From: Brachionus koreanus
Taxonomy: Eukaryota; Rotifera; Eurotatoria; Ploima; Brachionidae
Length of the DNA stretch: 64,000 nt
Assembly (NCBI GenBank): GCA_016987375.1
Contig: PJRA01000263.1
Location: 3,715,757-3,779,756 of the forward strand
Reading direction: 5' to 3'
Positions 1 to 11,690 of the stretch are shown piece by piece; the first letter of the stretch is position 1; each line of letters begins with the position of its first letter. The notes under the pieces were generated by a model that was not told where the DNA came from, searched no databases, and was given only the letters and a program-made list of their open reading frames with translations. The position numbers and the translations under genes are program-made.

Positions 1-1
1 C

Positions 2-1529
2 CGAGTTCGAGGAGGTCGTAATAAATTTGGTCCTCTTTACCGAAGAAGCCGCGCTTTAAAACAGCAAATTCTTAAACAACAAAATGAGCTTAATGAAAAC
101 GCAGCTGCGGCCATGGCCTCAACTCAAGCGGAGCCCAATAATATTATGATGCAAAATTTTCACCAAAATCCTCTCGGAACACTCAATCTGAACAATAATC
201 ACAACACAAATCTTTCTGTTCAAACAGAAAATTCCAAATCAGTTAGCATAAAATCAGAGCCTCTGGAGTCAAATTTTAAGAATCATAATGCACCAAACTT
301 TTTGAATCATGCTTATGAACACAATGCCATAAATCCAGCAGTTGTGGCTGCCTTAAATTCGGCCAATGGACATTTGTTTTTTAAAAATGCTTCAGACATT
401 TTTAATTATTCCAATATTTTGAATTCAAACATGCCAAATGCAAGTCCTTCATCATCTCCAACATCATCTACGTCATCGCAGTCGTCCATTTCTCAGTTTC
501 AAAACTTAGTCAACGAGTCGAATGTAAAGAGTTTAATTATAAACAAATTCAATAATATGCATTTGCTGCAAAATTTGGTAAATGCAAATAGAAATGCGGA
601 AAAAGCCGATCCGTCTACGAGTCTAATGGAAATGTCCCCATCTCCGACTTCTTCATCGGTATGTTCACTAGAAAACTCTGGTCATTATCCAAACAGCATG
701 CCTGATGTGCTTCAGAAATTGATTGCCAGTGATATATCTTACAAATGCTCCGAAGATAGCATAATCGAGTCTATTCGATCTTTTAAGATAGACTTTAATT
801 CAAAAGATATAGCTCAAATTTCATGTGCATTTTTGGAAAAATGGTGCTTTTTGATGGTAGATTGGGCCCGTCAATCAATTTATTTCAAAGATATAAAAGT
901 AATTAAGAGCTTTATTTTAAAAAAGTTTTTTCAAAAAAAATATTTTTAGATTGACGACCAAATTAAGTTGCTAAAAAACTCTTGGATTGATATTCTATTG
1001 TTAGATTTGATGTGGAAACAGTGTAAAACAGAATTCATTAATTATGAGACAATAATTTTCATTAATGATCAAACAGTACGCATTAATTCTATTAAAAATC
1101 AACAGTTAAATGAAATAGCACGAAGTTTTATGCGCTGTGTTAGCCACTTTAAGTCAGTTAGTCTTCAATATGCCGAATATTTGGCACTTAAATATTTAGT
1201 TTTATTTGATCCAGGTACAAAAAATTCAAAATTAAACCAATTTAAATTTATTTAATTTTTTTGTTTCAGATGTTAATGGAATGAGTAATCCGGACCACAT
1301 TGAGGAGGTACAGCAGTATGTGAGCACAGCTTTGGTAGAGTATACATCATTCAATGGTAGTCAGGAAAAATTTGCCCAACTTTTGCTTAAATTGCCAGAT
1401 ATAAAGTTAATCGGTGTTGAGATAAAGCAAATTTTGAGCATATTGGATACAGAATCATTTAATGGAAAGCTTCTAGATGGCTGTCTTCTTGGAGAAATGC
1501 TCTATGGACCATCTAATTTAGTTACATAG
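2..1529 (+). CDS. NR5A: NR5A-family nuclear receptor (FTZ-F1/SF-1/LRH-1 type), 3' part; exons 2..898, 950..1214, 1270..1529
   Basis: Ligand-regulated or constitutive transcription factor of the NR5A family, acting in the nucleus. The gene is cut by the left edge. The frame opens inside the C-terminal extension of the DNA-binding domain: the FTZ-F1 box (RGGRNKFGPLYRR, then RALKQQ) is the family hallmark that contacts bases 5' of the half-site. A long Ser/Asn/Pro-rich hinge follows (about residues 30-240), then a ligand-binding domain with CFLMVDWARQSIYF (helix 3), a helix 4-5 beginning DDQIKLLKNSW, YAEYLALKYLVLFD, and an AF-2 helix LLGEMLYG near the end. Two introns (51 and 55 bp) join in phase and restore DDQIKLL and LFDPDVNG. 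The visible product is 473 aa. A clean fit to NR5A; which vertebrate paralogue it matches cannot be said. A possible poly(A) signal lies near 1977. Confidence 0.95.
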
Positions 1530-4500
1530 ACACCGACAATAATTTTTGTTTAGTAAATTTTGACTAATTTAAAATATCGGGATGTCTAGGCTAGAATTAT
1601 AGTAAACTTCTCTTGATATAAAAGATTAGAAACAAAATTGATAATTGATTAATAGCGAAATTTCGAATGAAATAGTTTGAAGTAAAAGAGTTTTAGTTTT
1701 GTTTTTTTTTAATTTTATTTTATTTTCTTTTTGCTTTAGTTGCACAATTTTATTTTTTGATTTAGAAATTTCAACAATTTATTTTAAAAAATAACAGTGG
1801 TGTTTAATATTTTACAAATTTTCAGAAATTTCAAAACTTGGTTATCTGAGTTAGAGAGCAGCAAATTGTTTTATTTTGTTTTTGTTTTTTTTTTTTTGTA
1901 AATCATGTTGTTATTTTCTTATGGTAAAAATCCGAAATTTTTTTTTGTTCCATTATTTATTTAATTTTTGACAGAAATAAAACTCAATTATTTTACTATG
2001 ACCTTATAAATTCACATTTTAATTAATTTTGAATGTCAGTGGATATTTTTTGTTTTTTTTTGTCGGTAAATTCAAATACAGTGTTAAACTTATTATTTAA
2101 TAAAAGAAAATGCTTAAATTTTTTATTTCACTAAGAATACATCCCAAACTGTGTTGTAGTTGTAAAAAATTTCCTAGATTAATTTTTCAAAAATTCAATG
2201 TTAAGATGAAACTTTTTTTTGTTTGATCAAATATATATTGAAAATTTTAAAATGAATGATAAAGCTTTTTAAAAAAAATTCAAAATTTAATAAAATCAAA
2301 ATGAAAAATGAAAAACTTAATAACAATTAACAGAAATAGCTATTTTAAAACAGTTCAAAATAGATGAATTTGAAATAAATCATGCTAAATTGTAGTATTT
2401 GAGATAATGAAGTGCTTTTTTTTGGTGCATTATGTGTTGCTGGAAAAAAAAGCAGGATTTTAAATCATCAAGGATTTCAATCAAAAAAATCTAAATAAAT
2501 AAAAATTATTATATTTATAGATTGACAATGAGGAAAAAAAAACATATTTTTGTTCATTTATGTACTAAATAGTAAAAATATCTAATATTTTTAATAAGAC
2601 TGCACATAAGTACACAAAATCGAACTTTTTTGTATGGAAAAAAAAGGTTTTCAAAGGAAAATTTTTGACAATAAGCTGATTGTTTTTAACTAAATAACTT
2701 AGTCAAAAAGAATTTTTTGCATGAACTTTTTGATTTGACCTGAAGGCATAAAATAACTTTTTAAATTTTAGTAAACTTTTCTTTAGATATTCTTTACTAC
2801 TTCAAAAAAATTTCTTCATATTTCTAAAATATTTTTTGGAAAAAATTCTCTACGTTTTTTTTTAAAACGTAGAAATTTTTTAAAAATAAAGAAATGATAA
2901 TGAAATTCAAAAATCTTTCAAAAACCTTCAATAAACCTTCAATTATTTATTGACTGGGTCATTACATGATACTAATTAAAATGCATAATCATAATATTGT
3001 TTGTATATTTATTATTTCAAATAAAGTGAAGTTATTTTAATAATTAGTAAACAAAATTTTGAGCTGTTAAAATTCAAATAGAATGATAGGTTGACGCTTC
3101 TTTAGGAATGCGTCATTTTTCCTTTTTAAATTGATCGGAATGTAAATCAAGGATGGTGACTCAATATTTCGGAGACCTCTAAGTTCAATTTTGAAATTCT
3201 TGTTTTATTTTATTAAATAACTTTTATTCATATTAAAACTTTTTTTGGTAAAACTAGACTAAATCGCACTTAAAGGTTATTACAACCAAGTAATAGAAAT
3301 AGTAATAATAGTTTTTATTAATAGATCTCCACGCTCTCGCCTTTCTTTTAGAGTTTCTAATCCTAAATTAGCTAACCTTGACTAATATTCAATTTTCTTA
3401 TCTGTGTAACAAGTTTCGTTACTCGTCTTTGTACTTGTTCTAGTCGAAATATTTCATTTTTTAAATATGGATTCCAAGTACACAGTATTTTAGACGGAGT
3501 CTAACATATGTTTTGTAAAGTTGCAAAAATGATTGAGCATCCCAATACTCAAATTTTTTCTTGAGCATACAAAGCATGTTATTGGCTTTTATAACACAGC
3601 TATCATTTGATCATTCGATTTGAGTTTGTTTTTCACCATTATACCAAGATCGCGCTCAGTAGTAGTCTCCGCTAATCCAACTCTGATATCATTCTCAGTA
3701 ATAGTAATTAAAATAATAATTAATTAAATTAACAAATAATAATTTCAAAAATTATTTGAAAAGATTAAAGACTACTTTATTTAATTAATCAATTTTTAAA
3801 ATAATTTAATTTTTCCAAATATTTAATTTATCAATTAAGTAAATTTTTTTTTTCAATTTTTATCTGATTTGCTTAGTTAAGTGTAATGGAGCTGCATTAA
3901 ATTACGCGTTAAATTTTGTTCAATTTTTTTTTAAATTGATCTACAGAATTTAACTTATCTAAAAATTCTACCTTGTTAGTTCAAAAGAAAAATACATGAT
4001 TTTAAATAAAAGTTTTAAATTTATTATAATTCATATTTATATATTCGGAATTTGTTTCAAATAGAATTAGATATTAAAGAATATATTTTAAAAATTGAAC
4101 TTGCATCATCTAAAATGCTCAATCAAAAATTAAATTTTTCTAGAATTTCAGTTTTTTATTCTATTATATTGTAGAAACGATTTTTCTATCTAATGTATAA
4201 AGTATTTAATTCAAAAAATAATTATTAGTATAAGCAGAGTTTTAAAGAAGTTTTTTGACTTAAAATTATAAATAAATTAAAAAAGAATCTTTTGTTGCTT
4301 GGAACACTAACAAATTTAATACAAAAAAAATGTATCTGATTATTGCTTTTATGATAAAATAACAATTTGTTAAGTTAGTTATTTTTAATTTAAAACTAAT
4401 CAAATTAAATTCACATATTTCACTAAATATAGTTGCTATATTAATATCTCAAATTGGGAAGCAAATTCATGTATATTTTACAATAAAAGACTATTTTCTT

Positions 4501-4652
4501 AGCGTTTTATTTCTAGTTAAGTATTGATGTGTTGCTTTTAAAATCATAATGAGTATAAGGTCAAAAACGTCATTTACGTAGGCAATTAATTTTTTGAAAT
4601 TAAATGAATTTTGGTTTTAAAAATAATTTACAATTATTTTGATTAAGATAAA
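1530..4652. other. Intergenic, 3.1 kb, with one LINE fossil
   Basis: Very AT-rich spacer that begins with the NR5A 3' UTR. No open frame with coding character was seen apart from the LINE fossil at about 3325-3690. A short inverted repeat with arms CTACGTTTT/AAAACGTAG lies near 2849-2873. Confidence 0.7.
3325..3690 (-). mobile_element. Decayed LINE reverse-transcriptase C-terminus (CR1/L2/jockey-like)
   Basis: Read on the minus strand, the segment gives fragments in the usual order of a non-LTR RT tail: ERDLGIMVKNKLKSNDQ, then LYKTYVRLR-like and LESIFKK-like blocks, then LETLKERRERG. The frame is broken by stops and small indels, so it is a dead copy. Local base composition is less AT-rich than the surroundings. 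The clade assignment is inference from motif order only. Confidence 0.7.
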
Positions 4653-5206
4653 ATGAAATCAATATTTTTTGCGGTATTGATAATTGCCACTTCAGCTTCA
4701 GGTAAAAAAATGTTGACCTTTTTATTTTTTAAAATGCTTTTGTTAATTTAGGCCAACAGTGTAATCAGGCCAAGATTTTAAATGTAAGAACATCAACTTC
4801 AGAAAATTCCAAATTAAACACAGAGACCGCCTTTATTATACAATTTAAAGCTCAATGCCAGAATAATGCCAGAAATGTTCCATTTTATGCCGAAATAGAC
4901 GGAAAATTCTTGACTTCATCGGCAGATGCAACTGGAGAAAATTATGAAATAAGTTGGTCTGAACCTATTAAGAAGGCTAGATCAGGTGAGATAAAAGTTA
5001 GAATTTTTGACGAAGAAGGATACGGTGCATTTAGAAAAGCTCAGCGAAGTGGAGACTTAAGCAGTTCCAAAGATCTGCAAACTGTTACATTCTATCATCA
5101 AGGCTCCTATAAAGGACCATCGGTACAAATTGAGTTCCTGGTTACTGTTCTATTTGGAGTTATTTTCTATTTTGCCAAGAGCTCCATGAACAAAATTCAA
5201 AATTAG
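4653..5206 (+). CDS. SSR4: Translocon-associated protein subunit delta; exons 4653..4701, 4752..5206
   Basis: Subunit of the TRAP complex beside the Sec61 channel in the ER membrane, assisting translocation of some secretory proteins. The first exon encodes a hydrophobic signal peptide (MKSIFFAVLIIATSASG). After a 50-bp intron the luminal domain follows: NVPFYAEIDGKF, ENYEISWSEP, SGEIKVRIFDEEGYGAFRKA and YHQGSYKGPSV, matching the family's FYADVGG, YQVSWS, VRFFDEESYS.LRKAQR and HRGTWNGPWV blocks. A single C-terminal membrane helix (IEFLVTVLFGVIFYFA) precedes a very short tail. The product is 167 aa, a normal family length. The ATG was chosen because it opens the signal peptide. AATAAA at 5212-5217 sits just past the stop. 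Confidence 0.93.
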
Positions 5207-6160
5207 ATTAGAATAAATACAACTTTAAGTAAAAGAACAAAAAAAAATGTTTATAATCACTTAAGCTAAAATTATTTAGATTTTAATAATTTTTTTGGTT
5301 TTATATTGTTTTAAAAATTATTTTTTTTTACATTAATAAATTTAAAATAAAAATATAATTTTTTTCTAAGTCATTTTTAGCAAATAGTTGATTTATTGAA
5401 TTTTCATTAGATTGTAAAATTGTCTTCTTCTTTAAATTATAAATGTATGGACTGCTTTGCCTCTACTTTCTGTATGAGTCATGTAACTTGAAAAATAGTT
5501 GAATGGTTAATTGATCTAAATACTCAAGACAAGATCAAGTTACTTCAAAAGTTGAAATTTAGTCATAAAATTTTTGGATTGCAGCATTTAATTACTGTTG
5601 GTTTCCACTCATTAAATTTTTTCTAAAGACATCTAAAGCATTTGATCGTTCATTGTTTAATAGAACTAGAACTGTTCAATAAAACTTTTTGTCGTAAATC
5701 TTCAAAATTCATCCATCTCTACAAAGCTATCAAAATACAAATTTTTCAAAATTATTGAATCATCTAAATTTTTCACTTGTTTTTTGGTATATTTGGAAAT
5801 TTTTTTTTAACAAAACAGAAAAAAACCTGTTTGATTTATAATTGTTTATATCAAGTCTAAATTTCTATTAAATTGGTTTTTAACCCAAATTTTTTTTTTA
5901 ATGTTTTATTAAAATTTTACAAAAATAATGGCGCATCAGATTTCGTATTTTAGTTGATAAAAATTAATTTTTTTTAATATATTTTTTTTTAATTTTGGTG
6001 CTGCACCAAATGGATTATTAAAAATAAATTTTTTTTTTGTATTTTAATCGAGAGAATACGGAAAATTAAATAAACAATTAAAAATTGACACTTCATCCAG
6101 ATTTTCAAGTCTAAGAATATTAAGGCTTTTATTTAAATTGACTAATAATATATTCCGGGT

Positions 6161-6400
6161 TATTTATTTATTTGTTTATCTGTACCGAGCTAAAACTCCT
6201 TCAGATTGGATTCGGATTATCAAATAATAACTCTTGGTTTGTTATTATTTCAGTAAATAATGAAACACAAAGTGAAACAATTAGGGGAGTAAAGCATCGC
6301 GTTTGCTCGCAGCTAACAAGATTTGAAGCAAGGCGGAAATAAATAATGAATGTGCTGCCAACGTCAGTCAGTCTTTACAGCAAGTTCCATCAACTTTGAT
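6161..6400 (-). repeat. Possible LINE 3' end with a TAAA-type tail
   Basis: A tetranucleotide run (TATTTATTTATTTG) borders about 220 bp of balanced composition in an otherwise A/T-dominated spacer. Read on the minus strand the run would be a 3' tail, as in the LINE end at 63197. No intact protein motif was recognised, so this is a weak call. Confidence 0.3.
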
Positions 6401-6875
6401 TATTCCTTTATAACTTTTTTCAAGTGTCTATGAAATTTCACAAAAACTGAATTCAATTTTTTCCGATTGAAACTCTCTAGAACCTCAAAGGTCAAAAAAA
6501 TACTTTTTATGCAATGAACACGGAAGACAGGTTGTTGTAAACAAAGAATATTATTTTATTAGTTTATTATTTAGTCTATTTACAATTCGTTTGACTTTTA
6601 AAATGTACCAATTTTTTTCCTTAAAAGAATTTAGGATAAATTAGCCATACATTTAGTATATGAAAAATTTTCCTCTTGAAAATTTTGATCAAAATTTAAA
6701 TCATTTCTTTGTCAAAAAAAAAACTCCTAACTTATAACTGCTTTTACAACAGTACGTAAAACAAGCTAAATTTACATAATTATTTTATTCTTTATTTTAA
6801 TAGCGGGAGCGTATATTTCAAAGTTTTAATATTTTGAAAAAGCATTCAACGTTATACTTAACACTGTTATACTTA

Positions 6876-7425
6876 TTGATGTCAATTTAACATCTTTTTT
6901 ATGCTCTAAACCTTTGAGGCTGTTCATCACATTTCCAAAAATCCAATTTTATTTTAAAAGTCTTAAATTTTTAGTCGAGTATGGAATACCATTTAAAAGA
7001 TATATGAGCAAAAAGATACAGTCAAACTGACACCGGTCCTTTGAGTGTTAATTCTTTATATCTCTATTTGAATTATTATTATATAATATGATTCAAAAAT
7101 AAATATTCTTTATTAAAATATTTAAAATTTAAAAATTATAGTTAATTTTGAGTAATAAATTGTTCAAAATCAAAATAAAGCAGTAAATGATCTAAAATTT
7201 TGAGCTTTGAGCAAGTTTTTTTCAAAAACAATTCCTTGGATGATTATTCTCTTATTCTCCAAATTAAAACGAAATTAAAAAAATATAATTTATGATTTTT
7301 AATAATAAGCTTATTTTTTCTAAATTTTTTTCATTTCACATAATAACATTATATGCTCAAAACAGTCAATTAATTTATTTAATATTAAGTTTTATTTTAT
7401 TTCAAAAAATAGGGACAAAATTTTA
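6876..7425 (+). repeat. Dispersed repeat, copy 1
   Basis: The blocks at 6876-6975 and 7294-7425 recur in the same order and orientation at 10716-10815 and 10846-10998. Shared landmarks include CTTTGAGGCTGTTCATCA and TTTTTAATAATAAGCTTA. Copy 1 holds about 320 bp between the blocks that copy 2 lacks. No coding potential was seen; the class is unknown. Confidence 0.7.
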
Positions 7426-7716
7426 AATTTTGGATATTTTTATCAGTAAATTAAATTAGAAATAAATTCAAAAAATAGTTTTAATTTCAAAATAAAAAGA
7501 AATCATGCAAAATGTAACAATCAAAATACAAAAATATATTTCTTTCTGAAACTAAAAAAAATAAGACTTATATTATGTAACTGGTTTTATTCTAAAGGTT
7601 CGCAAAGTAAATAGAAGAAAACCAACGGTTACTTAGCAACAAATAATATTATTACTTTTCATCTATTTAATACTAAAGCTTAATTTAAGAAAATTTTTTC
7701 ACGTATTAATTTTAGA

Positions 7717-8910
7717 ATGAACTATCACAGTGGTTTAAATATCCTGGGAAAAGGTATGAACCGTTTGAAAAAAATTATTAATCTAAATTATTTCTATTAA
7801 GTTGACCCTAGCAAAACAGTTGTAACTCCACATGAGTTTGTTTTCAAGCTAAAAGAAGCCAATGCCATTAGCTCAATAGATTATGAAAGACTAAAAGCTA
7901 TTTTGAATAATGATGCTATAGCTGTACCAACTAAAGACTGGATCGAAAAAGAAAAAGACAAGCAGTTCCAGAATTTATTTAGACAATTGTGGCCGAATAC
8001 TTACAGATCCATTAATTCGCTTGAACCTAAAACTGTACCAGAACTCATTTCTGAATTAGAAAAAAAAAGGGCTATTTCGGAATTGATTGCTAAGCAAGAC
8101 TTGGAAAGACATAAAGTCTCTTTGGTCCAGAATGCATTTTTATCCAATTATCCTAATGCTTTCACCTCTAAAGCAAATGATACTCTAAATATTTGTATCA
8201 ATGGCTTGTCATCAGGTGCTCCGAAAATTGAAATAAATTCAAGCACACCTTTACCTTCAAATGAAGCACCAAAGCCAGTTGATGAAAAAAAATATCCGAA
8301 TTTGGCTTCTAGCTATGATTTCAACTTTAAAACTACAAAATATTTAGACACTATTGTTAATTCACCTTATAATCCAGACGATTTGACAAAAGAAACGGAA
8401 CTTCTCAAAAGTATTCAAGAATCGCAAGAAAAATTGAAATTAGCTAAAAAATTAGAAAATACTACTGATTTGGTTGATGATATAATTGAAAAAGTAAAAA
8501 TTTTGCAATTTGAGATGAAAAAAAAATCAGCTTCATTTAAATTAATGAACGACATTGAGAAGCTAAAAAAAGAGCATGAAGAAAATGAACATAAAAATGA
8601 ATTGATGGCTCTCTTAGAAAGTGAACTAGAGCGTAGAAAATACTGTCATCTAAACCATCATCACCATAAGGCTACCAAAGAATCAATAGATTCCGATTCA
8701 GATTCAAGCTCGGATAATAGAAAGAGATCTAAATCACCCATTTCAATATTACATAAACCACGAATGTCAGTAACTTTTTCAAAAAATGCTGGTGAATCAA
8801 GCAAAAAAAGGAAGAAATCAGCACAACGACTCAGAAGGTCCAACTCTTATATTGGTCCTAAGGTTGATTGCTGGAATTGCAATTGCAATCATGATAGAAA
8901 TGTATATTGA
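7717..8910 (+). CDS. Unrecognised coiled-coil protein; exons 7717..7753, 7802..8910
   Basis: I do not recognise this 381-aa protein. Exon 1 encodes only MNYHSGLNILGK, joined in phase across a 48-bp intron to VDPSKTVVTPHEFVFKL. The N-terminal third (to about residue 110) looks folded and contains WIEKEKDKQFQNLFRQLWP. A charged helical stretch at about 175-265 is a probable coiled coil. The C-terminal 110 residues are low-complexity: a His run (HLNHHHH), a Ser/Asp cluster (DSDSDSSSDN), basic KKRKKSAQRLRRS, then a Cys/Trp tail CWNCNCNH that could bind metal. The frame is long for such an AT-rich region, so it is very likely real. AATAAA at 8919-8924 follows the stop. An acceptor-like TTTTAG sits one base before the ATG. 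Confidence 0.8.
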
Positions 8911-9620
8911 AAGGTGTGAATAAAATTTCAAAAAGCTTTAATATTGATTATTCGTGAATGAAATTAATCAGATATATTGTTATCAATTTGTTTTACAATA
9001 AAGCTTTAAAAAAAATTATTTTTTTGTTAAAATTCTTAAATTAATAAAATAAAAATTTAAAATAGAATAATAAGAATTTAAAATCAAAGTTGAAGAAATG
9101 GTTTGTCGTCACGTTTTTAAATTTGTAATTTTAAAATTTTTTATTTTCGTTAATTTAATTTGTTGTAAAAAAGTTTACTTAAAGTTCTTTAATCAAATCA
9201 TTTTTTCAAGCTTTGATTCTGATGAGCCGGTAAATTAAATAATTATGGTTTAAATGATAGAATTCAAAAATCACAAAAAAGTCATATTTCATTAGATTTT
9301 AAAAGGTTAATTCATTATTGATTTTTAAATTACATGAATAAATAAAATATTAAAAATAAATAAATTGTTTATTTTGAATATTTGAAAAACTAAAAATACT
9401 AGATCAGACAATTTCAAAGTTTTTCAAAAAATATGTTAAAATGGAAATATGCGTTCATAGCTCTTTCAACCTAATGTTGTTTATCATTTAAAAAATTTAT
9501 GAGAGATTTCTACAATATGGTGTTTTTGCTTTGTAATTAAACTTGATTATTACCGATTTTTGTTTCAGCTCCATTTTTATTGATTGATCTTACAAGATTT
9601 TTAGTATTTGTCAATGGCTT

Positions 9621-9841
9621 TTAACACTAGAAGAACCAAGCAGTTTTTCACGTTTTTTTAATTCAAAAATATTTTATAAAAAAGCAATAATTTTTATATA
9701 GTAATATAATCTTTTAAAGAAAATTTTAAAATCCACATAAATCAAAAGAGACATATTCATTTGAAAAATCTATTAAGATAAGAGGATTTAAAAATTTTTT
9801 AAACGAGTCAAATGACTCGTTTGGTGTGCTTCTAGTGTTAA
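9621..9841. mobile_element. piggyBac-like MITE with TTAA target sites
   Basis: A 221-bp non-coding unit bounded by TTAA (9621-9624 and 9838-9841). Just inside, both ends begin CACTAGAAG in inverted orientation, and similarity continues as ACCAA after a 2-bp offset. Near the right end is a subterminal hairpin, ACGAGTCA-AA-TGACTCGT. TTAA target sites and CCCTAGAAA-like ends are typical of the piggyBac superfamily; the family assignment is inferred from that. No transposase is encoded. Confidence 0.72.
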
Positions 9842-10715
9842 AGGACTACTGCAAGTTTATTGATAGATTAAAAAATCAAGTATAAGAAAATCTTTTAAAA
9901 ATTTATTAAAGATTGTAGTATGGTTGTCTTGACGGTCAAATTTGAGATAAATGTTAGTCTCTCTCAATTAAAAACTTTGTTTGTGGTTAAACTCTTGGAT
10001 TGCAGAACTTACGAAGTTATTCAAGGCCAAAAAATATGTTTTTATCCAAGTTTTTTTATGTTTTGAAAAAAAAAGCTAGATAAGTAGGCCAAATAAAAAA
10101 TTCTCTTTTTTAAATTGAATTTAATAGTTTCAATAAAAATCTATGAATTTAAATATATTTTTTAAGATTTTGTTTTATTCTTAAAGTAAATAATACTACA
10201 TGTCTGAAACTAATTATATAAAAAAAACACAGCTAAAAAACCACCTTGAACAAGAATGTGTTCAAGATTGATTATACGAATATTTGATTACCCAAAGATC
10301 CAAAATAATAAAATTAAGAAAGCTTAAAAATGCTAGTTTGAATAACGAGTATTAGATATAATAAAAGAAGTGCTTCATGGTGGTAATAGTATTTTTAAAA
10401 CATGCAGCATCAACCTAAAAGGCTTTATTTTAAAAAAGTTGAACAACAATTAATTTCCTAAGAATACATTGAAACTTAATTGCGTGTTTAAGATTTTTTG
10501 ATCGAAATTTTTATTTGCCTGAAAATTGAATCCTATAAATTGAAAATTAGTGACCACTTTTTGATTGTAAAGTTTTTTATTTATTTTATTAGATTATTGA
10601 AAAATAACTTCCAAAAATCTTTCAATGGAACCTTGAGTTGAATTAATTTTTGAAGAATATTATTCATAAAAAGGTTAACCTTGCTTCGTTTTTTGGTTTT
10701 CCGATGGTTCACATT

Positions 10716-10998
10716 GACTAATGTCAATTTGACACCTTTATTTATGCTCTATATCTTTGAGGCTGTTCATCAGATTTCCAAAAATTTAATTCTATTTTAA
10801 AAGATGTATTTTTAGTACAAATTCTAAAACTTTTAGATTGGCATGGATTTTTAATAATAAGCTTAATTTTTCATAATTTTTTTTGTTTCAAATTATATCA
10901 TTATATGCTCAAATAGTAATTTATTATAATTAATTTATTTAATATTAAGTTTTATTTTATTTCAATTTATTTATTTCAAAGAATCGGGACAAAATCTT
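10716..10998 (+). repeat. Dispersed repeat, copy 2 (internally deleted)
   Basis: Same-orientation partner of 6876-7425, about 3.8 kb away. Both end blocks are present and the middle is missing. Identity is moderate by eye, which suggests old copies. Confidence 0.7.
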
Positions 10999-11349
10999 TA
11001 ATATAAATAAAAGAAATTTTATATAAATATGTATTAACAAGATTATCAACGGGATTGATTTCTCAGCCTTCAATTTTTTTTAATTCAATCTAATGTTTAA
11101 GCTACTAATAATTTTGACTTACAATTTGAAATTTATTCTAAGAGAGTATCAAAATCCCGTATTGATATTGCAGTTTCTAAAATAGAAATGAAATGCTTGA
11201 TTTTAATTCTGACTCAATGTTTAAAACAGGTAATTGAAGTATTCATTATAATTTAACAACGTTTTAACATTGACAAGATGATTTAAGAGACTGCAAAATC
11301 GAACAAGTTATAAATAGATCAGTATATATAAATAGATGTACGGTATTGA

Positions 11350-11690
11350 ATGTGGGTTAATCTCTGAGTTAGACAGAAAACTTGAACACTTGAAGCCTGA
11401 GGAGAATTCTGTGGATTCACTGGCCTGAGACATTGTCGAATGCTGAACTAAGAACTAATTAAGAGCTTTTAGGTCAATGCATTAAGAGAAAAAGACTGTT
11501 ATGGCTAGGAAAACCAAAAGACTGTTATTACTTAGAATGAAAGAAATGAGGACATCAAAACGAGTCTTTCAATGAACACTTCAAGGATGAAGCAAGATAG
11601 GACAACCAGCACTAACATGGAAGCTACCCATAAACAGAAAGCTTACCGAAATCAGAACTCTTAAGATTGATTAAAAATTTACTTAGATAG
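11350..11690 (+). mobile_element. Decayed LINE fragment, RT C-terminal end
   Basis: In shifting frames the plus strand reads LRRILWIHWPETLSNAELR, then CIKRKRLLWLG, then a block like R.FQ.TLQG..KIGQPALTW. This is the familiar end of a non-LTR retrotransposon RT (LRRI.GI.W...I.N.EL, I.RRR.RWLGH, GKR..GRP..TW). Stops and frameshifts mark it as dead. Confidence 0.65.

Larger units (their letters stand above)
5207..7716. other. Intergenic, 2.5 kb, with repeats
   Basis: AT-rich spacer without a supported gene. It contains a less AT-rich island at about 6161-6420 that starts with a TTTA repeat, and one copy of a dispersed repeat at about 6876-7425. Confidence 0.65.
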
